Assembly (NCBI GenBank): GCA_032622095.1
Contig: CP136061.1
Location: 82,372,324 to 82,436,323, forward strand
Source: Siphonodentalium dalli
Taxonomy: Eukaryota; Mollusca; Scaphopoda; Gadilida; Siphonodentaliidae
Direction of reading: 5' to 3'
DNA length: 64,000 nt
The position numbers and the translations under genes were made by a program. Shown here in pieces: positions 23,846 through 36,509 of the stretch (position 1 is its first letter; each line of letters starts with the position of its first letter). Under the pieces are notes generated by a model, which ran no database searches, was not told where the DNA came from, and saw nothing but the letters and a program-made list of their open reading frames with translations.

Positions 23846-26564
23846 TATGTATAACTACCGGTACATGTTATTGAATATATATCTTCTATGTTAATTTTAA
23901 TTTTTTTTAGTTATTATTAAGTGCGAACTTTGCAGGTTATTGTCCATGGATAAGGCTGTTCACCAGAAACATAACTGTTAGTCTTAGGACACATATTATT
24001 TTAAAACACAAAGAACTGTTAAAACCTTACATATAACTGGCAATCACGCACCTTACCGCTAGTAAAAACAACTCAATGATATCAGTATATGTACACGTAC
24101 TGTACATTGTAGTTAACACAGCGATGTATGAGTTTATGTCATAGTACATTATAAATTTATCACTTACATGTACATGAAGGTGCAGTGCTAGTCTTCATAC
24201 TACCATAATCTGTGGTGGATTTTTCGATGCTGAATACTTGTAAGCACATTAACTGTGTACCGGTAAATTGTATGTGATTAAAGATCTTATTAGTGACACA
24301 AACTGCACAACACTTCACAAGAGGCTACATTGTATTCTTAAACATAACTTTCTGTATTCATGCAAATAAACTTTTATATGGTTGGTGCCAACTTGGTGGG
24401 CTTATACAAGGTTGTACCTCAGGAAAATCAAACTGTTCAGGATACACAAAAAACTAATCATATCTGAAAATAGAATTGGTATATGCCAATATATTTGCAT
24501 AATAACACAGTTGTTATACTAGATACACTTTCATTTTCACTTTATATCATCTAGTTGATGAGAAAACATGATTTTATGGTGTTATACGACACTTTTAAAA
24601 GTAAAAAAAGTTGAAATCTTGTCAACATGTATACAACATATTAATTTTGATGATTGTCGCATCTTCGTTAGTCTCTGTCACTTAGGATAAGGACGATGCG
24701 CCCTCAGGCCACTCTTCTTCAAAACAATCTTATCAGAATTATTTTATCGGGAATGGGTTCGAATATAAAATATACGACATTCATAAATCACAAAAAATAT
24801 TTTTCATGGAGAACCCAGATACAACATTTTACAACACAAATTTCCCTGAAAACATTGAAAAATGGCATTTATACTGACAAGTTATCTCAGGAACCCGTAG
24901 ATTCCGAAAATTCAATAAAATGTTTCGCTCCAAAATGGTAGGTACGACCTTTTAGAAGCCCACTGACAATTAGTTGTATTTCCTCTTATTTGTGATTTGT
25001 TATTGGTTGTGTTCGGCTTTTCGATGAAGTGATGGATAATAAATGACATCAAATGTGTCAAAGTTAGCAGTGCAGCCATCGTAGTTACCTAAGATAAACA
25101 TAATTAAATAACACCCAAATGAAATTCCAAATGAGCATACAGTACATGTAGCATTTATGTCGACTATGGTTTAAACATACATGTACATGTAACTTATATG
25201 TTCATAAATTGATTTATGACAAAAGGGATTGGAGGACAAGTGCTATAACCACTTGGAATACCCTCCTCTCCCTAAAACACTATGGAAATCCCTAGTTGTT
25301 TCAACACTACATATTCATGTACGCCGTCAGGTCTTAACCACATTACGGCATAAATCCATTATTTGGCATGCATCTCTGTTCATTGTTCTATCCTACATAA
25401 ACATAGGACCCTCTCAAATAAAACATCGCTTTAGCTAGAGAGGCGCCATATTCGGTTTGGAAAACCTGAACCATTACAGTAGATTTATAGTGTCAAATTG
25501 AATGGGAAATCTTTAAGCAATTATAATTACAGGTTCTTTGAAATATTCGAAAATTGATATAATAAACATAATTTATTCATTTCTAACTTAGCTGATCAGA
25601 GTATGATCAAACTAACAGTTTGTTTGGTATATTTCACTGTAATCGAGGCCTGCTTTGGTGGGACAATATTATCCATTTAGTCGGACAGCTATATTCTCTT
25701 TCCAAATGAATCAGCTGTGCCCTAATTAATCGACCCGCCTTATCGAGGTTGACAACTAGTATTTAGTACCGCAGTTCACAACAAATCGATCAATCGCAGT
25801 CATTTATACCATAGTTTGATATTTTATAGCGATACAATGCGTGGATTCATCATTCAAGATGAATTGTTACATCCCTAGTTGATACTAGTATACAATATCT
25901 GCTGGTACATGTATTGAAATATACCACGGTAATATGTTTTTAATCTCTGTAACCAAGTAAACTACCGCCGTATTGTCTTCTTGTAACTGCCAGACACGAC
26001 ATTAATTTAGCTCATGACTGCCATACATGTGCAGCCAATTAATTTTTCCATGAGCGCTGCGATCATTACCAATGGCAATCAAATTCAAAATATCCACATC
26101 TATCCTAAAACGTACAGCCTGCCTAATTACCAAGTGGAAATGTTACAAAACAGAGAAGCCATTTACATGTATAAACACAATGGCAAACAATTTGTCATAC
26201 CCACAATATTAAATTTGATATTTATATAGGAAAATATAGTTTGATCTAGAAATGTTGAAACATGGGATGGAGAGCTTTCGAATCCTGTGCAATTTCTGAT
26301 CACCAACTTTTCAACTGATATATACAAAATCCACACCGTCAGTAGGTATCTTTATTTTCAACTACTACATTTTTAAAACACAACACATTTTTTCAATTAA
26401 TAAATTGTTTCCGGTATATTCAATATTCGAAATTTGTCAATGTCAGACCGCATGGCGAATGTCTGCAAATGCAAAGTGGAACCACTCATGGTCAGCTGTA
26501 GTATAATTGACTGGTTGATCACATCGACTTGTTATTGCGATAATAATACCAGTGGTCAACCTTG
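23846..26564. other. Gene-free stretch
   Basis: AT-rich presumed intron with ACATGTACATGTA words. The longest frames (81 aa or less) have no recognisable domain. Confidence 0.4.
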
Positions 26565-26568
26565 TTAA

Positions 26569-27785
26569 AGGCACGGATGGCCTTCACGGTGGGTATTGGG
26601 TATAGTCACACCCGTTAAAATTGCCATCAACGAAAATAATATTAAAATATAGATATATTTTATTCTGATACCAATCATCAATATCAAGTCATTGTCAAGT
26701 TTATACACTGTATGATGTAAACAAAATTCAGATTCTGTAACATTTTTGGTCTCTGATTACATAAAAAAGCATACAAACTTGACAATAACAATAAAAGGCA
26801 CGGTCAGCATTCGTTGCAGAAAATGTATATCTATTCAAATCGCGATCAACAGAAGGAACACCAAAATATATACAGTTCCGCTTATACCGGTATGCCAAAC
26901 ATAATCAGCGCGTAAATAGTATATTGTCGTCAAGACATGCGATGGTGTACGTAAACCAGAGACTGCTCGTGTTACAGAAGGTGTGCTTCTGTTTACATAA
27001 CACAGCGCAATTGGTTAATCTCATAAAAAGGATATAAACGCTCTTTATTATTTCAATATCAGGATAAAAGTAACAAACTATGCTCTTTATGTTTACCATA
27101 TCTGGATCTAAACAAAAGCCAGGAAACGTAACGTTTTTTGCTTTTGTTTACATAACAAAGGGGGAAATTGACAGTAACATACTGTTTACCCACCGCCAAC
27201 ACCGCCCTTATCTTTAGCGGTAGTGACTATTTTAAAGGTACTCAATCCGATCAGATGCTCCTAAATTACTATTTCTTTGGCTTCGGGGGTAAAATAATAT
27301 TTGATTTGAGTCGAAGAACCCACCAATCAAAGTTCAGAGTGATAAAATATCGATTTTTGAAGTTTGTTATTTCTCGAGATGTGCAATTATTTGTGGCTCT
27401 GAAAAAACATCGTCAATGGACCATATCGGTAAATATTGCTAATAAAGATGGATAACTCTAATATAAAGTGGTAATATGGCCAAATTTTTTGATAATACGG
27501 CCATATTTCTTTGAACAAAATGTAAAAAAATAACCACTTGAGTTTGGAGTTATCCATCTTCATCCGCAATTTGTCAGTTTGAGCACGTGTTTTTCTGGAC
27601 CACATCTCGAGAAATTAACAAACTTCAAAAATCGATATCTGACCACTCTGAGCTTTGATGGATGGGTTCCTCGACTTGAATAAAATATTATTTACCCACA
27701 AAGCCAAATAAATAGTAATTTAGGAGCGTCTGATCGGATTGAGTACCTTTAACAGCAATACCCACCGTGAAGGCCATCCATGCCT
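26569..27785. mobile_element. TTAA-flanked element with ~31-bp inverted termini (outer of a nested pair)
   Basis: Starts AGGCACGGATGGCCTTCACG and ends with the near-perfect inverse CGTGAAGGCCATCCATGCCT. TTAA lies immediately outside both ends (26565-26568 and 27786-27789). Length 1217 bp, of which 513 bp is a second TTAA element inserted inside. No transposase frame is seen, so it is a non-autonomous piggyBac-type candidate. Confidence 0.88.
27236..27748. mobile_element. TTAA-flanked palindromic MITE, AGGTACTCAATC family, copy 2 (nested)
   Basis: Ends AGGTACTCAATCCGATCAGA / TCTGATCGGATTGAGTACCT with TTAA at 27232-27235 and 27749-27752. The arms are near-palindromic for about 240 bp each, so this is the fuller form of the copy at 21275. 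It lies within the 26569-27785 element, which gives an order of insertion. A diverged piece of the same arm (GGGTGGGTTCCTCGACTC, CCCACAAAG) appears at about 28905-28980. Confidence 0.92.
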
Positions 27786-27870
27786 TTAAGGAGGGTCGAT
27801 TAATTAGAGTATAACTGTACATGTAACAGCGAGTTTGCTGTTAGTTGAATGAAGTATTAAATATATTTTA

Positions 27871-28015
27871 TTAGAGTAAGGTAAGCAATATTAGTGATAT
27901 TGTTTCCAGTTGTGTGGTGGAGCCTGTTACAAGGCAAGGTGGTAAACATCGCATTGCAACAGGCTCCACCACACAACTGGGAACACTATCACTAATATTG
28001 CTTAACTTACTCTAA
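27871..28015. mobile_element. 145-bp palindromic MITE, TA target duplication
   Basis: Left arm TTAGAGTAAGGTAAGCAATA, right arm TATTGCTTAACTTACTCTAA. The stem extends through CCAGTTGTGTGGTGGAGCCT and its complement to a loop of about 20 bp. TA flanks both ends. Only a few mismatches, so it is relatively young. Confidence 0.9.
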
Positions 28016-28017
28016 TA

Positions 28018-29033
28018 CCACCGATGTGAATAGCGAGTTAATCGATCACCCTGGTTTTTCTAAAGTAACCAATTTTTATGACATTGGTTCGAAACATGGT
28101 AATACTACCGCAGTAATCTTGAATGCCTATAACGGTAATAATATTAAATGCTTGGTCAAGCGTATTGTACTAGTGTCTATACAGTACATGTACATGTATA
28201 CATGCTTTTGAAATACATGAACAGGTAGCCTATCTGTTCTTCAGTAATGAATTGTGATTGAATTGTCACTATTTGTGTTATTTCTGAAGATTCATAGTAA
28301 TTAGTATTTCCAACATTCATGTACATTATCTGACAGTACTAGTATCAATACTGCCCATTTCGAATGGGATTATAGTTTACATTTATGAGTGTGTTAGCCT
28401 GTTAGGCTGCCAACAAACATGGGCTACAGGGCCAAATAAGGATCCTCTTCATGATTTTTATTTCTGCAAAGCACACTAAAGCAAACTTGAACGATTTAAC
28501 ACTCTTATTAAAATTAGTATTCATTCAGCTATGCGGGTGAACCATGTTTCATTTTATTCAAGAAACCCACCTCTCCCAATGCAGTCATTATATTTATATT
28601 TTTCTCCTAGTCGATTTCCATATATTAAGTGATGCCTGGTTCCAACTGGAATTCCCCAATGCTTGTCATCACAATTTATGTAAACAAAACATCTTTCATT
28701 GTGATCAGCATGGTGTTATAACCTAAGTGTCTATAAATAAAACATGATTACTAAATCAAGAATACCTGCAAGTACTGCATACCAAATTTCAATGTATCTA
28801 CATGCCAACTATATAATAAGATATTGTAAATTTAGTTTCTGGTGATTATATTTTTTAGTCATTTATTCAAAAACTATTTCCGATCATAGCTTGTTTTAGA
28901 AAACTCTTGAGATTTGATGGGTGGGTTCCTCGACTCAAATAGAATTGTTTCTACCCACAAAGTCGAAGAATAGTGAATTATGTGCATTAAATTGTACAGG
29001 GTGACCTCATACTCAGCAGAAATTAAAAACAAC
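28018..29033. other. Gene-free stretch with a MITE arm remnant
   Basis: Apart from the diverged AGGTACTC-family arm at about 28905-28980, nothing was recognised. Confidence 0.4.
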
Positions 29034-29106
29034 GTTAAGAGATCTCCATCACATTTCTTTCCCATGACAATTTCATGTGAAAGTAATGTGATGGAGATCT
29101 CTTAAC
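29034..29106. repeat. Perfect 22-bp stem hairpin
   Basis: GTTAAGAGATCTCCATCACA at the left is matched exactly by TGTGATGGAGATCTCTTAAC at the right, with a loop of about 29 bp. This is either a tiny palindromic element or the centre of one. Confidence 0.85.
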
Positions 29107-31639
29107 TTTATTATTATACATGTACATGTATGCTGCAATCTAAATATCTCTGTGCTATAATACATATAACTACCTTGTATACTATTAGTGCCAGTACTTA
29201 CAATGTACACGTACCATACATTCTATTTGGGGATAGACCACTATATGTCGCATAGTGGGTTTAGTTTGTAGAATTGATGCAGTTACACACTGTGATTCTT
29301 TGCGGCCTCTCATTGCAAATGGGGGCCTCTTGGTACATTTACATGTACTGGTACATATGTATAGTCCATTGTAATTTGGCTTTTTGGATGAAAAAAAAAG
29401 TCGATACAATTGGAAAAATTTGAATGACATTTAAAGCAGAAAAATAACTTGGACCAATTCATGAGGTCACATAACCATTAACTCAATCATGTAAAGTGCG
29501 TTAGTCAGAGTGTTCGTTACTAGTAGTTCGATGGGTTCGATTGTCGAGAAGTTCAATAGTTTGAGGGTTCAATGGTCCAACGGTTCAATTCATGATACCC
29601 AGGTTTGAAAGAATCGATTTTGTGTTTTTACAACACATTAATTTAGTCAGTTATATACATGTATGCTAATAGTATTACCCTCATACAAAATAAATTACTC
29701 GCGACATAACATGTATTGCCCATAAAATTGTACACAAATTAATGCAATATTTATGCAATTGATAGTTTACACATACCGGTACATGTACGGAGTGTGAATG
29801 GGTATCAATCATTATACCTGACCTGACTGCCTGCTATAAATTGGGCATGAAGATTACAAATGTTGAGACAATGTAGACTCTAAAATAACCAAAAGTTGGA
29901 CTATTAAACATCCAGGTTATGAGACTCTCGGACTAGTGCACATAATGCAAAATGATTTGCGCTTGGATCTCACATACATGTATTTAAATATAAAAAAATT
30001 GTTAGGTGAATCAGCTACATGTACATGTACAGATACTTGTAACTGAAGTAAATGGAAAACATTTATGCAATTTTAAGGCGATACGCAGGATTTATGCCCC
30101 TCTGCTAATTTGGTAGTCGGGATTCATTTGCGCATTTTAACCGGAATTCAGGATTCAACTAAGAGGCCGGTTCGCAGCTTTTATAGCACAAAATTAATTT
30201 CGTTTTACTATTTTCCAGCCAAATGACATTTATGATGTAATTCAGTCTATTATATATTATCTAGGTATGTAGAAGTTATGGATACAACTTCAGCAAATAC
30301 ATGTATATGAAAACCATACTATTAGTGTAATTATTAGTTTTCATTCAATATTTTCTTACTTGTAACTGGTACGCATGATTCAACCTTTACATTAATTGGT
30401 ATTTGGGGGGGGGGCGACACTTTCCAGACTGGTCTATTCAATTGTGAATGAATACTGAATACCAGTTAACTGTTTTCTCACATTTGCTGAAATAGTATCC
30501 AAAACATCAACATTTCAAGAGGTATTAGACTGAATTAGATAAAAATATATCACTTGGGTCTGTTTGGGCTGGAAACTACTCAATAGTTTGCATAGTTTTT
30601 GCTATAATATGATTATTATCTGCATACCAGCCTTTTTTGCTGAATCCCGAATGCCGGTTATATTGCTGTATGAGTTCCTAGTACCAGATAACAATCATAA
30701 CATTGGGTATATATATAGCGTACCACCTGAAAATGGCATGAAAACCAAACCGGGGTGGGTGTGTGGCACCCTCCTTGATCATAGTGACTAGTTTGTATTC
30801 TACAGGGTATGGTAACTGTTTCGAGTTGGTGCAATTAATGTGCTTGTTTAATTTCTAGCATCTGAATATTATTTATAGTATATATTGCTATCTGATCAAT
30901 TGCTACTGATATCAAAAAGGTTAAAGATTGTGTGTCTCTTTCCCAAATGTTCTGTTTACATGTATATTTGGGGGTTTATGAGTCAGATAATAACAGGAAA
31001 CATGTCCTTCTAACATTAAGAAATAATGTGTTCTTATGAACCAGGACACAATATGGCTATTTCTCGAGCATTACAGCATACAAATCGATATTGTGAAGCA
31101 ATAAGATAATGACAGGAAACATGTCCTTAGACTAAGAAATAATGTTTTTTTGGTATACATACGGTATGTATTTCACACCAGAGCTCGTGTGTATACTCAC
31201 ATTAGTTTATGTCATTCAAAGGGAGAAAAATGGGTTAGAAAGTTTAAATGAGACAAAACTACCTCACTGGAAACGTAGTTGCAAGATACATGTACGTGTA
31301 TACTGGTAAATGCCATTGGAACTAAAATAATGATTTTAGTGTCTACCAGTATGTCATGTACCGGTATACATTGCAACTACGTGTACATGTCACTTGCCTA
31401 ACATACCATATACACGTATGAAGATCAAAATTTTAACCCATGCAGTTTAATGTGTTTATATATTTATGTATTACATGTGTTTCTATATTTTATCTTTAGT
31501 TAGTTTGTTTATTTTGAATAAACTTATAGGGATCCACAATCAGTTTACTTAATGTGTTATTATACTAAAACAACTCCATTGATAACAATACCCCTGCAAA
31601 TCTACCGCATTGCCATCCTCATCATTTCACTCTGGTATC
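29107..31639. other. Gene-free stretch with minor duplications
   Basis: Contains a G run at about 30404, a direct duplication of ACAGGAAACATGTCCTT...TAAGAAATAATGT at about 30992 and 31112, and an imperfect palindrome at about 31270-31385 (ACGTAGTTGCAA / TTGCAACTACGT). No exon recognised. Confidence 0.5.
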
Positions 31640-32582
31640 CCCACCCAGGTGGACCTTGGTGTTATTCACCCAGGTGTTCCTTGGTGTTTCCTACCATGTG
31701 TATCTTGGTGTTTCCCAACCAGGTGTACCTTGGTGTTTTCCTACCCAGGTGTACTTGGTGTTTCCTGACCTGGGTGTACCTTGGGGTTTTCTTACCCAGG
31801 TGCATCTCAATGTTTCCACCCAGGTGTACCTTGGTGTTTTCGACCCCAAGTGTTTTCCAGGTGTTTCCACCAGGGTACCGGTATATCCCGGGTGTTATTA
31901 AACAGGCTCAACTCGATGAAAGATGACCCTGGTGTACACCAGTACTTTTACCCAGGTGTAACCCTAGTGCAAACACCCTGATAAACCCTGGTGCTCCAAC
32001 ACCAGGGTAAAACAGGGTGGTGCACATGGGATACATCTTGGTGAAAATGCTGGGGTACACCAGGGTAAAATAATCGAGTGGTACCTGCTTATAACACCCG
32101 GGGTATACCCTGGTAGAAATACCCGGGGGAAAGCCCTTTGAAAACCGCAGGGTATACCTGGGTGGAAACACTGGAAAATCCACCTGGGTAAGAAAACACC
32201 AAGGTACACCGGGGTAAGAAAACACAAAGGTACACCTGGGTTAGAAACATCAGGGTAGGAAACACCTGGGTGAATAACACAAAGGTACACTTGGGTGGGA
32301 AACACCTGGGTGAATAACACCAAGGTACACCTGGGTGGGAAACACCTGGGTGAATAACACCAAGGTACACCTGGGTGGGAAACACCAGGCTACACCGGGG
32401 TCATTACACCCAGGTTTATCCACATCATGGTTTTTGTCTAGTTTCACCTGGGTTAATCCTGGTAAAACCCGGGTTTCAGGGGGTCTTGATGGTTGGTGGA
32501 TGTCTTGGTAGATAGATTGACACCCGGGTTTTGGCCCAAAAAACCTGGGTGGATTTACCCGGGTATATTTTTATATGGGATA
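31640..32582. repeat. CCCAGGTGTACCTTGGTGTT repeat block in two inverted halves
   Basis: From 31640 to about 31960 the short unit (CCCAGGTGTACCTTGGTGTT and variants) reads on the + strand. From about 31965 to 32400 its reverse complement dominates (AACACCAAGGTACACCTGGG). The right end GGTATATTTTTATATGGGAT mirrors the start of 16956-17212. All long frames here (up to 124 codons) are products of the repeat: Pro/Gly/Cys-rich peptides in three overlapping frames. Confidence 0.85.
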
Positions 32583-33111
32583 GGCAATGGAGGTAGTAAG
32601 TGGTGGATAAAATATTCTCAAAGACAAAAGTAACTCTCTTTTATTGCGCATGATACGGATAATATTAATTTATATATATAATATGTATACCTATATAACA
32701 GACAACACAGGTGCATAATGTCCAATCACAATTAGATATTCGACGTGATCTTACGTCAGTTCACTTTTCACTTATTAAATGCTTAAATGGCCAAAGTCCG
32801 AAATTGCAGGCCCTTCAATGGAAACTGTCATCAATATGTTGAAATTTCCAACAATGAGTCTGTTGTATGCCTCATTTTGACAAAGTTCTATATTGAGTTC
32901 ACTATATGGTCACTAATAGGTCACTTCCACATATATATGGTCCGTATTTCATGTGCTGATCGGCCTTGGGTGTTTTCGGAGCGAGCCGATATTCTAATTA
33001 TTGTTGGACACCTGGTGATCATATATCATTTTAATTGTAATCACCGTGGAAACCGAATATACATCTTGTCACATATAATACCCACATATCATGTTATATG
33101 TTGAATTGCAG
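32583..33111. other. Presumed intron before a lectin exon
   Basis: AT-rich; ends with the acceptor ATATGTTGAATTGCAG at 33111. Nothing else recognised. Confidence 0.4.
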
Positions 33112-33341
33112 TACCAATGGCACATGCTACTGGATTGGAGTGAGAGCAGTATCATCACAGTGGTACCTACGAGACAAGACCACTCGGGCAAATCATTTCA
33201 ATTGGGATTCATCGACGAACGCTAACTTATCTGGAAGTGTTGCTGCTGGTTGTGCCTACATACAACCAGAAACACACAATGGCTGGAAACATCAGTTATG
33301 CAACGCATCATGCAACCCGGTGTGCACTATGGATGCTATAA
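33112..33341 (+). CDS. CTLD C-terminal exon (module 1), phase 2-1
   Basis: Exon bounded by GAATTGCAG|TACC and GCTATAA|GTAAGG, 230 bp. It encodes TNGTCYWIGVRAVSSQWYL, later HFNWD, AAGCAYI, HNGWKHQLC and NPVCTMDAI. The W-I-G motif, the Cys before a hydrophobic strand and the W-x-x-x-x-C...C ending are the second half of a C-type lectin-like domain. No EPN or QPD sugar-specificity motif is present, and WND is replaced by WKH, so calcium-dependent sugar binding is unlikely in this module. Its phase-2 start completes the codon left open at 10018. Its phase-1 end fits the exon at 36340. Confidence 0.82.
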
Positions 33342-34310
33342 GTAAGGGTATTCAGACTAAATTCATCTGATAGTTTGATATTCCGCGTGTATTTAGCGTG
33401 CAATTTGTTGTTTATACCGAAAAATAGCATATTTTCTTACTTTATATGACTATATATCAGTTAGAAATGTTCAAAATTAGGAGGTGTCTAGTTAGAAATA
33501 CCAACAGTTGCAAGGCTGGTGTACCAGATGAAACATTTCCCCACACGGGAATGTAAATGGAAACTCTCTGGAATGGGCATTTGGGCCTGGTTCGCGGGGC
33601 CCGGTGCATTTGGCAACTGTAAGGTAGACACCACGTGTCACCTCTAGTCGTGTACTTGGATGCCGGCCAAGTGTAATTGACCACCACGTGGATGCGGTGT
33701 GTGCCGCTCAACGTAGAGCATATTTCCTACGCCAATCAACCGCGTCCACGTGATAAACAATTACACCGGCTGACATGACGGCATTGCACCGATATTTGGC
33801 TTAGGGCATACCTCCTGTATGGAGTTATTATCGGTACGGGGCGATACGGGGGTCCGGACTGCGAGTCTTGTTATTGCGGGCACAATATTATAATTCTGGC
33901 AAATTATGGGTTAAGATCGCCATTTCTGTTCGACCGTGACCACCATGCGTGTATCGATGGCTTTATGTGACACCCCCGCACGGTTATGGTCACTCGAAAT
34001 CACCCCTAGACACCACAGGGGTGGTTCGGGCTGTTAGCTTCATTCGTGGCATTTTGAGGGTTAGTAGCGACACTTCTGTGTGACCGCGACCCCTGTCCGT
34101 GCTAGAATGTACTACAGTTATTCCCCTTAATCAAATTTAGAAATGTTTGGAACCCTTTAATTTTTTTCCGAGCAAGCTAGTACTGCTTCATTTATTGGTC
34201 AGTGTTTTTTTAACGGAACCTGTGCAACTGCAATTATGAGATCTTTTAGCTAGAGCTACCACACTTTTCGTTTTAGAAATGATAATCAGCATACGTATTT
34301 CTGTGAATTT
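33342..34310. other. Gene-free stretch with GC-rich hairpin
   Basis: More GC-rich than its surroundings at 33520-34110. An imperfect stem pairs about 33663-33698 with 33738-33771 (CCACGTGGATGCGGT / ACCGCGTCCACGTG and GTGTAATTG / CAATTACAC). No supported exon. Confidence 0.5.
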
Positions 34311-34318
34311 GTGCACGC

Positions 34319-34540
34319 TTGTACTCATTCCTTCCTTTCCCAGGGGGGGGGGGGGGTCGGAAAAAATTTCCAGGCACGTATGATCATTTAAATTTTTTCC
34401 GGCCTCGGGGGACCCACCCACCCAATTTCTTCCGTTTCCGGCCTTTTTTTCCAGGCAATTTTGGACACCCACCCTTTTTTTCCGTTTCAGGAATATTTTT
34501 CCGGTCAGTTTTGGACACCCACCCCCCTAAATTATCAATT
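34319..34540. repeat. G/C-homopolymer repeat, third copy
   Basis: A G run at 34342-34355 is followed by GTCGGAAAAAATTTCCAGGC, ACGTATGATCATTTAAATT and repeated GGACACCCACCC...TTTTTCCG words. The same words recur inverted at about 35745-35860 and forward at about 51290. Confidence 0.7.
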
Positions 34541-34852
34541 GAGCAACCAAATAGCTGATTATTCTGCATTATCATAATTTATTGCGCGATATTTGAATAG
34601 AACAGTGCATAATGAGATAACGATACTATTTGAATTTATCATATAAGTGTAATTAATCAAGAAATGTGTCAACATAATCACATTTCTAGGGATATATAGG
34701 CAGAGTGCCAGAGTTTTTATTAACATTCATTTTCATCATATATAGTCACATGATCTAGTCACATAATCACATTTGAGTATTCTACAGAATACATGGTACT
34801 GGTACAACAAATTTCAGATTATTTGATATATTGATATTTGCTATGTGATATA

Positions 34853-35018
34853 CAGTAATGCCCTAATTTAATGACTCCATAACCACAGCAAAATAATGGG
34901 TGATTTGTCAGGATTTAGTTGGAAATATGGCTTGTTGTCATTCATCGGAAAGCTCTCCCCTGAAAAATTACCCATTATTCGGCTGTGGTTATGGAGTCGT
35001 TTAATTAGGGCATCACTG
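34853..35018. mobile_element. TA-flanked MITE (family 1, copy 2)
   Basis: Termini CAGTAATGCCCTAATTTAAT / TTTAATTAGGGCATCACTG with TA on both sides. Most of one inner arm is deleted relative to 7324-7525, and shared words include CCATAACCACAG and GGAAATATGGCTTGTTG. Confidence 0.9.
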
Positions 35019-36339
35019 TATTGCTGAACCAAATTGTTTATCTAAACATGTGGAAATACAACTGTTCATCCCAGTTTATCCCCGTTTGAAGAATAATGCT
35101 AATACCAAACACAACCATGATATACCCGCGTGACTCTTCTTGGGGCATCTCAGAAACCAGAACTGAGGAAACATGTTATAGCGTGTAATGGCAGGCTGGT
35201 ATCCACTGCCTGAAGTAATAGGCTTCGTAATAATTGGTAATAATATGGATGGATAGCCCAATCTCACTTATTTTTTGCTCACGATATCATGCAGTGACGA
35301 TAAAATCTTTGTTACTGTGATCAACATTACAAGCTGATCCACATTAACTTGGAAAACAATTTGAAATTGTTCAAGCTGGCCCGGCTGGCCTTCAATTTAT
35401 TTGTTAAGATTTTATGTTTTACGTTTTCAAAAGTCTATTTTATTCCATTATTTATTATATCTTTATTTCCATGTCACATATGGTCAAGTGTGCTTTCATT
35501 TTATTGCTTATTTTCAGCTGAGTTCTGCATAGTTATTCTTATTTTGTTGTATCAGTAGATGGAATCCTGATTAAATTTTATTTTTCCAATAGCGCAGTTT
35601 CCAGTTCTATCAAGTTGCATTTGGGTTATTGTTGGCCACTGTGCAACTGATCCAACATCTGATAACCTCTATATATAGTATAGCATTACTATTAACTATA
35701 TATGACCTGTTTCTGTTCAAAACACATCAAAATAACACTCAATAGCAGGAATGGAAAAAAAATTTGGCATATGGAAAAAACTGCTTTTTAGACCCGAGAG
35801 ACACCCACCCACCCCATCATACGTGCCTTGAACTGTTTTCCGACCCCCTGCCTTTCCTGGTAAATTTATATGAAACTTGGCTTAGATGATATTTATCACC
35901 ATGGCAGCACGTCCACTACAATATTGCAAGACTGATTGGATGTAATTAGTTGAGTTATCATCATTGTTGCAATATGGCTACATTTGTGGTAGCCCCACAC
36001 GCACTGCATCGTACTTTTAGTCCCATTTTGATAAGCACACCGCCAGTGTATTTAAAACGTTTATTATATATGACAGGAAAATTGGCACTGTATTGGGATG
36101 TTTGGTAATGGACATAGAAACCGAGCTGAAACTAATAGTACAACACCCAATAATTATATATATGTGATAAATTAATTTGAAAATTACCAACATATTTCAC
36201 ACCCAACACCACATTCAGCTTCTGATTTAATTTTCACTCACTGATCCGCAACTGGCTACGATATGCGTTCATGCTATCGGCATCGCAAAGAACAACGCAA
36301 TCTATTTTTGTGATCGGAGTATCTCTGTTGTGATTTTAG
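35019..36339. other. Gene-free stretch containing an inverted G/C-repeat fragment
   Basis: About 35745-35860 carries CCCACCCACCCC...CATACGTGCC and TTTTCCGACCCCCTGCC, the reverse orientation of the 34319 repeat. Otherwise this is presumed intron. Confidence 0.5.
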
Positions 36340-36509
36340 AATGTGGAGCAGAAGACGAAGCAACATTAAACAGAACATGCCTGCGAAAAACACCTGTCAC
36401 TGCAGGCTGTATCGGATCTCCAAAGGAAGCCAATAATAAATGCAGAAAAAACGGATTTCGACTCCCTGTTCCTAATCGTCAGGAGGACATAGAAGCACTT
36501 ATGTCATTC
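36340..36509 (+). CDS. CTLD N-terminal exon (module 2), phase 1-0
   Basis: Exon bounded by GTGATTTTAG|AATGTGG and GTCATTC|GTAAGT, 170 bp. The reading is ECGAEDEATLNRTCLRKTP, then AGCIGSPKEANNKCRKNG, FRLPVP, ending DIEALMSF. The spaced cysteines, EA-x-x-x-C, the N-G-x-x-L-x-V-P strand and the following acidic helix are the N-terminal half of a divergent C-type lectin-like domain. There is an N-glycosylation sequon (NRT). The phase-0 end is unlike the phase-2 break in the other modules and fits the next exon at 37532 exactly, so this domain has a three-exon layout. Confidence 0.7.

Noticed and set aside
31552-32447. Long Pro/Cys/Gly-rich frames on both strands that look collagen- or keratin-like
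   Set aside because: All frames of the CCCAGGTGTACC repeat stay open; there is no signal peptide, and the peptides mirror the DNA repeat.
16956-32582. One 15.6-kb element bounded by the inverted TCCCATATAAAAAT termini
   Set aside because: The two ends more likely belong to separate copies; the interval contains many unrelated elements and no gene set of its own.
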